Of a stretch of DNA of 64,000 bases, positions 41,760 through 50,207 are shown piece after piece (position 1 is the first letter of the stretch; each line of letters opens with the position of its first letter). The stretch is taken from positions 17,365,110 through 17,429,109 of the forward strand of contig NC_134030.1 of assembly GCF_964204645.1 (NCBI RefSeq). The letters are read 5' to 3'. The notes below the pieces were generated by a model that had not been told where the DNA came from, did not search any database, and saw nothing but the letters and a program-made list of their open reading frames with translations. The stretch comes from Tubulanus polymorphus (lineage: Eukaryota > Nemertea > Palaeonemertea > Tubulaniformes > Tubulanidae). Position numbers and translations under genes: made by a program.

Positions 41760-42519
41760 TCATTCAGGGACACCGTTAAACATTTTGATTGATACGGGTG
41801 CCGATATTTCTGTAGTGTCAAACAATTACTTCATCAATCATCCTCAGATATCGAATGGCCCTTTGCAGGAGGGACAATTTCAGTCCGCCCGTGGGGTAGA
41901 TGGTACTAAGTTTTATTTAAAAGGTGTTATTTCCGTAGATTTTGTATTAGGAAATTTGGACGTGTCACATTCTATGTACGTGGTGGATGGAGTCACCTCG
42001 GACTTCATTCTCGGAGTTGATTTCCTGGAACGAAACCAGGCAGTTATCGATTATGCTAAAAAGGCTCTCTTGTTGCCAGGCGCCGACATAATTTACTTTA
42101 GTAATGATGTCATCTTGGGGAAATCTTCGTCGGTTAAAGTCACGCGTATGACTGTTATTCCCCCTTCATGCGATGTCACCGTAGACCGTAAGTGGTTAAT
42201 TGACAAGTCTCAGTCATCGATTGCAGCCTTTGAGCCTGTACATGATTTGAGAATGCGTGATCGCATGAGCGCAAGGTCAGTTGTTAGCGTCATGCCATCA
42301 AGGCATCGGTTTCGAGTCACGAACCCTACGTCACGACACGTCACCCTCTTTGAAGATACGTGTCGTAGTGATTCGTGGACAGATGGGTGGTCACTTGACC
42401 GATCACTCAAAACAGAGGCGAAGTCAGGACAGCTTCCTCGGCCACCGGAGGTGTCTATCACACATGTGGAAGACCCTCAGACGTCAGACAAAATTTGTAA
42501 GTATAATCGAATTATTTAG
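41698..42519 (+). CDS. Family A retropepsin-like aspartic protease
   Basis: The open frame starts at 41698; the most likely ATG is 41728 (ATCATGG), giving MATAANRVTGSHSGTPL. Active-site loop ILIDTGADISVVS at about residues 17-29, flap region near HSMYVVDGVTS, and the second conserved block FILGVDFLERNQAVIDY. It cleaves Gag in related elements. After ~130 residues of protease the ORF continues with a basic tail and ends at 42519; a splice-donor-like GTAAGT lies at 42497. It overlaps the spacer ORF by about 60 bases in a third frame. The RT that normally follows is missing. Confidence 0.88.
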   Translation: MDRRLIPRQIMATAANRVTGSHSGTPLNILIDTGADISVVSNNYFINHPQISNGPLQEGQFQSARGVDGTKFYLKGVISVDFVLGNLDVSHSMYVVDGVTSDFILGVDFLERNQAVIDYAKKALLLPGADIIYFSNDVILGKSSSVKVTRMTVIPPSCDVTVDRKWLIDKSQSSIAAFEPVHDLRMRDRMSARSVVSVMPSRHRFRVTNPTSRHVTLFEDTCRSDSWTDGWSLDRSLKTEAKSGQLPRPPEVSITHVEDPQTSDKICKYNRII

Positions 42520-43884
42520 AGTTTGGATCAAGATGCATACGTCCTATTGAAAATTATGAATTGTATACGGTAAGCGTCTCTTCAGTAAGTTATCGAAATA
42601 TAATTACTTAAGTGTTGTAAAACTGAAGTATATATAACGCATTGTTGCCAATGAGTTAACTCCTGATCTGGGTTTAATCTAATACAGGAGATAAAGACAA
42701 CTATAAATAAAAGTGAATAATAGCTTGATTGTCGTGATATTGGTTTTTTTTTGCTGAAATATCACTAGTCTCTAGGGTTTATTATCTGTAGTCTGAATGG
42801 ATGTCATTAATTGTCAGTTAGAAAAGAAAGAGTTATGATATGTTTGAATAATCTCTGTATTATTATGATATTAATTGTAGGATACCCGTATCGGATGTGT
42901 TGGAATGAGACCGCCGAAGATACGATAGCACTTAGATGGAAGAATGCCTTCTTCTGTCAACCGCAATAGATGTTGATGGGTACCCCCCTGATAGTGACCA
43001 TATGGAGATGGGGACTTGTTGGGAGGTATCCTGAAACTCTATTCGATGCAACTGATAGTTGAAAAACCAGCAACTGGTATGCTCTGGCCGAGATGGGTGA
43101 TATTAATTCACCGATTCGTCAATTAACGAGGAAAAAGGAACAACTATATACAGCCTACAACAACGATCTAGGGCGTTGCCGTTTCAACGGGATGGAATTA
43201 TGCTCGATGATTAGTCATGCGATTCTGGCCATTGTTAGTGGTGTTTGTCACTCTCGAAGACCTGTTATATACTCACAAACTTAAGTGATGAAGGGTGGAC
43301 AAAGACACCTGGCCAATGCGATACGAAATATGAAGAAAAGTGATAATTTCCGTAGACATTTTAGCGGAGTAAAGCCGAGTGTGTTCAAGATGGCTCCCGT
43401 GTAGTTACATTAACATTCGATGGAATGTTGTTCGCTCAAGCCGTAAGATGCGAATACATTACTGTTCCGTTTCTATATTAACTGTGGAGAAAAGACTCCG
43501 ATATAGTAACCGTAGTACTATAGCGTCTATGAATAGCGAGCATTTGCCGTACTATCAACGTAGCAGTACGCGCTGCGAGGAACTGCGGTGGATGACGTCA
43601 TTCGTCCGTCCATGACGTACTTTGTTGTGTCTGGTAGCTGTTGCGTCACTTCGCGGTAAATTCTAAACTCAAACTGTGAACTGTTTTGTGCTTAACTTTC
43701 GACTGTTTAGTGTGCGGGGACAGCGGTCTCGAATGAACTTTTTTCCGATTGGGTATCCAGAACTTTAAATGCGGTTTTATGATAAACTATATCCTGAACT
43801 TTAATACGCGTTTGTTGTGTTGAACTTTTAAACAGTTACTCGTTGCATGAATTGTTTTTTTTTGTAATTGATGTTCTTTTTCAG
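42497..43884 (+). other. Intron-like region in place of pol
   Basis: Begins TTT|GTAAGTATAAT and ends GTTCTTTTTCAG|GATCTG, good metazoan splice signals with a pyrimidine tract. Both signals recur in A2 (60496-61855), although the interior has drifted. No RT, RNase H or integrase sequence is seen in it; the small frames (43093-43284, 43379-43615) have no domains. It could be a true intron that yields a spliced subgenomic RNA, or chance conservation of young copies. Confidence 0.45.
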
Positions 43885-43956
43885 GATCTGTCTAGGGAAG
43901 TTTCAGCGCGATTTTCATGAGTCAGTCTAAATTCAAAATTTCGGGACGAAATTTAA

Positions 43957-43972
43957 GCTGGATGGGGAGTGA
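43957..43972 (+). promoter_or_regulatory. A1 polypurine tract
   Basis: GCTGGATGGGGAGTGA directly abuts the 3' LTR start, as expected for the plus-strand primer. The same GGATGGGGAGTGA precedes the A2 3' LTR. Confidence 0.8.
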
Positions 43973-45250
43973 TGATCCGCAGCAAGATTCCGTAGTAACT
44001 AAAAAATGTTTGTAATGTTGGTTTTTGTTTGCGTTGGTGGTTTCTTTATGGGTATCAGACAACAAACGATGTAGTCTAAAATTGTGCAAGTTGTTGTTTG
44101 ATGCTTTGATCTATCAGCGCTGACAATAAATCAGCCTGGTGCAAAAATAATTCTTTCTCGGTTCTTGTGCTGCGATATCTGGCAAACATTCAGAATCATT
44201 TTTAAACTTAAGAATAGACGGAACCGTAATTGGTTGGGTCGGAACAATGAGGTGCTTTGATAATGTGGTTTGTGCAGGGATCTCGCTGTTACTTCTTGAT
44301 ACTCCCGACTACTTTCTATAAAAGGAAGAACCGGAGGTATAGGAAGACATTGTTGTTTTGCTTTATCCTGTATTATAATAGAATTAGTTAAATTATAAAT
44401 GAAAATTGGTATAATAAGTATAGAATGATTTTAGATTTGATAATTAATTACATTGTATTTCTGAATCAAAAGTTTACTATTGTTAATTGGAAAAAGAAAC
44501 GATGAGTTTGTTCCATAATCTAGGTGAAAACTAAGTTTTGAAAATATATCTAAATTAAGTATCCTGGATGTTAATTAAGGACAAGACCTTCATAATCGCT
44601 TAAGTTTTATGGAAGTTTAATTGTGGCAAATATCAATACTAGCTCTCTAAAGTTTCTGTTGGTGTACATGTCTGTTGGTAACTCGTAGAGAATAGCTGCT
44701 CTCTCAACAATGATAAGCAAGGAGTGAGTAAATCGAAGCGCGTCATGACAGGAGGGTTGAAAAGAAAAGTTACTTTGGCAAATCAGTTTCTCAAATAATT
44801 TTAGATTAGCGAATCATTAAGGCTAATTCTACATGTCCAAAACCGTCATGACAGCTAGGTTGCTGCTCCTTGCCAAAAGTCGAACGGGAGAGTCGGCATT
44901 CTAGGAATGCCGATCTTTTCTATAAAAGAGGCCCGCAGTCTTGAGAAAGCAGACCTACTAGGGACGCTCGTTAAGATACTTGAGATTTGGGTTGAAATAC
45001 CAGAATTAAGACGGGTTACCAACAGTAGTGTACAATAGGAATTTAGAGTTAGGAATTGGACTGTGTGCTATCTGGAGATATTACTATTATCAAGGTAAAT
45101 AAAATCTATTTTATTATTATTATATTCAATCAGAATTTCGGCATTTTAGTTTGATTATTTGGGTTTGTGCACGGACACGTTCTCTCGCCAGGGACCGATC
45201 TTTACGTTTTTATATTCAACGATTAAGGAGAGGATTGTGACCGGTGTATC
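43973..45250 (+). repeat. A1 3' LTR
   Basis: 1278 bp, same length as the 5' LTR with about 8-9 substitutions and no indel noted. It includes TATAAAA (44921-44927) and CCAGGGACC (45188-45196). Confidence 0.9.
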
Positions 45251-45878
45251 AATACCATTCATTGTGGGAATTGTAATCATTGGATAAGTTAAAATAAATG
45301 AGTTCGAGGGTTGGAAAAATAGTATATATGTAATCTCTTCGGTGCGGTTGAGAAGGGGAGCAGACCGGCAGGTATCATGACGTCGAGGGTCGGGTTAAAG
45401 TTAGCAGCGAATGAAAAGTCTAGGAATCAGGACCCCGGCTCTGCGTCGTGGTGCTGCGTTGGTTGCTCGTTCCCTTTTACGGCTGGCCGCAAGCAGGGTT
45501 CTGGATTTTTCTTGGGTGTGGACGCAGCCGTATAAAAGGGGCCGCACCTCGAGAGAGAGCGGACTCTTTTAGAAAGCATTTTCAGGGGAAGCATTAGAAG
45601 ACTATAGAACAGATAACTTTCGGCTATCCGGTTGAATTGCATCTTCTTGTGTGCGGGATTTGTAACAAAATTCTAATTAAAAGGTAGGGAATTTTATAAA
45701 TTGTTGAGACTATAGTTCAGCTAAAATTGTAGAATTAAAGTTGAGTATTATCATATTCAAATCCGGAGTTCCTTTTATTCCTTGGTTTTCGGGTTTCTGT
45801 GTTCGTGGTCGACTTTCTCGCCAGGGACCGGAGTTTGTAATAGAGGAAAAAGACAATAGAGATAGGGACCGCGGAACA
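45251..45878 (+). repeat. Solo LTR of family B, right part
   Basis: Continues the LTR cut at 36074. TATAAAAGGGGCC promoter at 45531, CCAGGGACC at 45821-45829, end GCGGAACA at 45878. No primer-binding site follows (GTATCATAG instead), so this is a solo LTR left by recombination, or a truncated copy. The A1 target duplication AATAC is its first five bases. Confidence 0.75.
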
Positions 45879-46377
45879 GTATCATAGCCTATCACGTATT
45901 CTCTCGTCACACCATTCCACCGAGCTATGTAAAGGATTTATACGTATGTTATACGTCACCAGTTTATTACTTGTTTACTACTTAAACATACTAGAGTTCA
46001 AAGCTGCCGCTGTAACCAGCATCCCTACGCAGATGCCCACGTCACTTTCACATATCTTCTATTCAGTGTCTTATGTGCGACGTAAGTGTTCACGTAGGTT
46101 GTTTATTAACTTCAGCCACTGCCCTGAACTCTGGCTTCCCTCCCCGTTATGCAAACTAATTGTGAACTTATTTATCACTCCAATACTATCCCCCTATCCA
46201 GACGATTGGTCCCCAATCGCTAAAAATTCTTAAGACCCTATTGTATTTTCCCCAAAAAAGTTTTCAAAAGTGCATAGGCTTTAGAACATCATTCATAAGC
46301 AACATCTCTTACTACTTAAATTCAGCCGCAAGGTAATGAAAATTACGAAACCTTCAGAATATCAAGACTAAATATAG
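45879..46377. other. Unassigned sequence right of the solo LTR
   Basis: One 95-residue frame (45946-46233) without recognisable domain. Nothing else seen. Confidence 0.3.
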
Positions 46378-46633
46378 CTGCTAAGCAGCGATGACGGGTT
46401 TTCTGCAGAGCCATTCAGAATGATGGGAATTGTAGTAAATTGAAATGCCGATACATAGAATGAAATGCATTGACAGATTCGAACCTAATATGCAACCACT
46501 GTGTAAAAGGTCAAATATGATTCAGCTTTGAAACCGAACATACGCGGGCGTACAATCAACAAATATGAATTTATTTGACCAGGCATTTTTTTGGCATTCA
46601 AACATCATGATACTGTTTTATCACCATGCTTAA
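46378..46633 (+). repeat. Dispersed repeat D, copy 1, left part
   Basis: Matches 49331-49575: GCTGCTAAGCAGCGATGACG versus GCTGCAAAGCAGCGATAACG, then GGGTTTTCTGCA, CAGATTCGAACCTAATAT and GTGATTCAGCTTTGAAACCG-type blocks. It is split from its right part (47890-48235) by an insert. Confidence 0.8.
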
Positions 46634-47889
46634 CTAAGGGTCCAGGGACACCATGCCCACTTGGGAAGTGGTTTCAAATGCTCAACAATCTAACAATTTC
46701 GATATTCAACGCCCCCTGGTGACCATATACAAAAACAAATGACCTTGAAACTCACCACAATCATAGAACATGTCATATGCAACGATTTTGTAATTGATTG
46801 TGATAACAAAATATTCTCGTTACCAATTTAGTATGGTAATACTAAGTTATTCTACAATTCAACGCCCCCTGGTGCCCATATTCAAAACCCAATGACCTTG
46901 AAACTCGCCACAATCATAGAACATGCCATGAACTACAACTTTGCAATTGATGATGTTAACAAAATATGCCTAGGCACCAATATAATAAGGAAATAAGTTA
47001 TTCTACTATTCAATGCCCCCCCCCTGGTGACCATATAGAATAACTAATGTCGTTTGAACAGACCACAATCATAGGCGATGTCATGAGCTACAACTTTGCA
47101 ATTGATTGTGGTAACAAAATATGCATTGGTACAAATATAATATAGAAATACTAAGATATTATATTATTCAACGCCCCTTGGTGGCCATATAAAAACACTA
47201 ATGACCTTGAAACTCACCACAATCATAGAAAACCTTATAATCTACAACTTTCTAATTCATTGCGGTACCAAATATGCTAAGGTATCAATATAATGTCGAA
47301 AAACTTTTTCCCACCGAATGAGTACCGATAACACCAAGATGGCCGCCAATTGCGTCATAATTGGCTGATCAAATATACCTACCTCAGGTATAAACCATCC
47401 CTTTCCAAAGAATACCCATCAGCAATTGCAATGACAAATGGCAAATCAGTAGGAAGCTAGAGGACTCAGAATTCGGACCTAAATTGACAATTTTGGGCAC
47501 TAAAAAGGTCATAGGACGGCCATCTGTAGTCCGATCGACCCACTTTTGTTATTCTTATGGGCCCTGGGGAGATTCAAATATATAGGAAAGATCAAGGTAA
47601 TTGATCAAAGCGTCTTCAAAATTTCCCTCAAAAAGTTCAAAAACGTATAAAAAGTGCTGATTTTGGCAAACAACAATGGCTGCCAGTCGGCCATCTTGAT
47701 TCTGACAGGGCCAGTTTTTGGACTGAAGATGTGTCTAAGGTAGATACATGTGTAACCCAAATATCAAGACTTTACATAGAAGCGTCTTCAAAACTTCCCA
47801 AAATAACTGGATTCCGTCTACGGACGGACGTACGACGGACGAAAATTGAACGCAATAGCTCGTTGGGACTAAAGTCCCATGTGGGCTAA
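46634..47889 (+). mobile_element. Helentron/Pearl-like insert with tandem core
   Basis: 1256 bp inserted in repeat D. The second copy of D (CGCTTAAAAATGG near 49575) is an empty site that sets the ends: CTTAA before, AAATGG after, no clear duplication. The core holds four tandem units of about 153 bp. The 3' end has hairpin GGGACT-AA-AGTCCC (47865-47878) a few bases before the terminal CTAA. Core tandem repeats and a 3' stem-loop are features of non-autonomous Helitron/Helentron elements, including mollusc Pearl elements. No coding capacity. Confidence 0.65.
46704..47310 (+). repeat. Four tandem ~153-bp units with CTCF-like motif
   Basis: Units start at 46704, 46857, 47008 and 47166 with ATTCAACGCCCCCTGGTGAC or close variants. 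Reverse-complemented, the start reads like CCACCAGGGGGCG, the CTCF core consensus (best in units 2 and 4). Shared downstream blocks: AATGACCTTGAAACTCACCA and ACAAAATATGC. Confidence 0.8.
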
Positions 47890-48235
47890 AAATGGATCTG
47901 TCCTATTATGAACTCATCTTTAGCACCTGCTGAGTCGATAGATTGAGTGAATTTACAGATAAAAACGTATTATGATTTGGAATAGATTTAAGAAGATAAT
48001 CTATTTATTGAAATATTTGAATAAATACATATATTGTAGTGTAGATTCAATCAATAAATTATGAATGGATTTGGTCTGGGTTTCCGCCTGATGTTGATTT
48101 TGGCCTTTATGGAATTACAAATTCTAAAGTGATAAACAATTTATACCTGCAACATGTGTGTAAATCAAACCTATCCCACTAGTTGCGTGTGTTTCCTAAT
48201 AAACGGGAGAGTTACTCTTGATCTGAGTTATTAGA
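47890..48235 (+). repeat. Dispersed repeat D, copy 1, right part
   Basis: AAATGGATCTGTCCTATTA through TATCCCACTAGTT, matching 49575-49880. The full repeat is about 600 bp without its insert. No coding capacity; class unknown. Confidence 0.75.
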
Positions 48236-49184
48236 AAAATAATGTTCATATATTTATAGAAATTTATTGCCTTTTTGAAAATTCTATAATAATATTTGTT
48301 CTGTCCTAATTTTTATGACCGTATGAACCAATGATATGCTATGTAAATATGATGTAATAAAATAAATTTGAATTTGAATTAAATTTGAATATGAGAATCA
48401 AGCATAACTTGTGTCTTTTCAACTTGTCTTACTTGTCTCTTGTTAACAGTTCCAGAGTTTCGATTACAATCAAATCCAAATTGGCTAAAAAGTATATAAG
48501 ACTAAATGAAATGAACTGTTAGTCACCGCAAAGGTTATGGCTGTTCGAATATCACGGATACCGGATACCGGACACCTAAATACCGGATACCGGATATTCG
48601 AGATTGCGGAGTATATAGCGCATCGGGTCTAAGGAGTCATTTTTTCAAAAGTAAAACGCCCCCCTGGTGGGTGAACGGGGTCTCCAATCAAAGATCCTTA
48701 GACTTACCTTGAGGTACCTGTGTTCCGTACAACTCACAAAAGTTTCAAGTAAATCCGTCAGGGAATATTGTAATGCTAGCAGAATATAGTCATCCAGGCT
48801 CTCGCGTATAGATAGCTGCATTCATTAGCTCTATCTAGGGAAGTTACTGCAAGGATGCTATTGCTTGTATGCGGCATAAACAAGGCTATAAAAATTCCTC
48901 AGTTGCGTTCACTCGAGACTGGCCACATTCAGTGCGCCTCATATATAGTAGCATAGATAAAAAATACTAAAAAACTACAGATCTAGTACACAGCTCTATC
49001 ACTGCTTATGGGACACTGGCACAAACACACGTACTGACGCGCTGTGGGAATGACACATAGGCAATACACATATGTAGATGCATATCGGGCTTAAATTTCG
49101 ATGTTTAGAGGCTCACAGTGAGTAAACAGTGAAAGTAAGTTGCAGTTGTTTATATCCTTTCAGTAAGATCCAGTGTGAAAAAGA

Positions 49185-49186
<2 letters not shown>
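48236..49186. other. Unassigned sequence with GGATACC repeats
   Basis: Contains short GGATACCGGATACC repeats near 48555-48600 and one more CCCCCCTGGTGGGTG motif near 48659. No gene seen. Confidence 0.35.
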
Positions 49187-49236
<50 letters not shown>

Positions 49237-49335
49237 CAGCAGGAATACAATAGGGTTTCTGCGAAGGCAGCAGAAACCCTAATTATTATTATTATCATTA
49301 TTATTACTATTATTATTATTATTATTATTAATATA
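49187..49335. repeat. Long (AAT)n/(ATT)n palindrome
   Basis: About 16 AAT units, then AGGGTTTCTGC / GCAGAAACCCT flanking a short loop, then ATT-type units. Both the microsatellite arms and the inner 11-bp arms are complementary, so the whole ~150 bp can form a cruciform. Confidence 0.85.
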
Positions 49336-49880
49336 GCTGCAAAGCAGCGATAACGGGTTTTCTGCAAATCCGCACCATGCCATTCAGGTTGATAGGAATT
49401 ATTGGAAATTTAAATGCCGATACATGAAATATAATGTATTGACAGATTCGAACCTAATATACAACCACTGTGTAAACGTCCAATGTGATTCAGCTTTGAA
49501 ACCGAACTTACGTGGACGTAAAGTCTATAAATATGAATGGATTAGACCTAGCATTTATTTTCTATCACCACGCTTAAAAATGGATCTGTTCTATTAAGAA
49601 ACTCAACTTAAGAATCTGCTGAGTCAATAGGTGTTGAATACATTTACGGATATAAGAACGTATTAGGATTTAGAATAGATTTCAAGGAATTAATCTTTTT
49701 ATTGGAATATTTGAATAAATATATATATTGTATTGTAGATTCAATCGATAGATTATGAATTGCTTTGGTCTGGGTATCGGGCCAATGTTGATTTTGGCTT
49801 TTATGGATTACTGATTCTATACTGATAAACAATTTAAACCTTGCAACACGTGCGTAAATATCAAACCTATTCCACTAGTT
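49331..49880 (+). repeat. Dispersed repeat D, copy 2 (uninterrupted)
   Basis: Uninterrupted copy matching 46378-46633 plus 47890-48235. It serves as the empty-site reference for the insert at 46634-47889. Confidence 0.8.
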
Positions 49881-49974
49881 AAGAAACTGTTAGTCACTGC
49901 AAACTATTCCAGTGTTATGTCGATCGTGTTAATCGCTTTGCTTCAGTTGAAAGAATCAGACCGTATATGGTATG

Positions 49975-50207
49975 TGTTGAGTTATGTTCTCAATTTACTC
50001 ATCTTAGTGTGAGAGATTGTTTATTGTTTATATACCGGGTGGATGCTGCATGTAACCAAGACACACATCTGTTTGTAATTATTCTTGCATCTCTTTGTAT
50101 TGTGGTTAAATAAAGATTAGTACGAGTCAGATAGTCAACGAAAGAAGACGTGTTATAGTTTCGCTGCTCAAGGATTTTCCCCCATCATGGAAGGACAAAA
50201 CTCAACA
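49975..50207 (+). repeat. Copia 5' LTR
   Basis: 233 bp. It contains AAATAAAG poly(A)-type signal near 50110 and, unusually, the Gag start codon (ATCATGG, ATG at 50187) inside U5. Confidence 0.93.

Larger units (their letters stand above)
36075..45250 (+). mobile_element. Family A copy A1: RT-less gag-protease LTR element
   Basis: 9.2 kb bounded by two 1278-bp LTRs (TGATCC...GTATC) and a 5-bp target duplication AATAC (36070-36074 and 45251-45255). The LTRs differ at only about 8-9 positions, so insertion was recent. Order: LTR, tRNA-Phe primer site, ORF1, ORF2, ORF3, gag, acidic spacer, aspartic protease, ~1.4 kb without coding capacity, purine tract, LTR. No reverse transcriptase, RNase H or integrase is present. 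A2 and the fragment at 17283-20452 share the layout. Confidence 0.9.

Noticed and set aside
42520-43972. Decayed RT or env in the A1 3' region
   Set aside because: No RT, integrase or membrane-protein motif in any frame; the matching A2 segment is equally empty.
46483-46500. tRNA-derived SINE from GGTTCGAATCTG on the minus strand of repeat D
   Set aside because: A box-like sequence is too close and no tRNA fold is possible; both copies of D carry it but nothing else supports pol III origin.
48555-48600. GGATACC repeats as a telomere-like or regulatory array
   Set aside because: Only a few short units; no further evidence.
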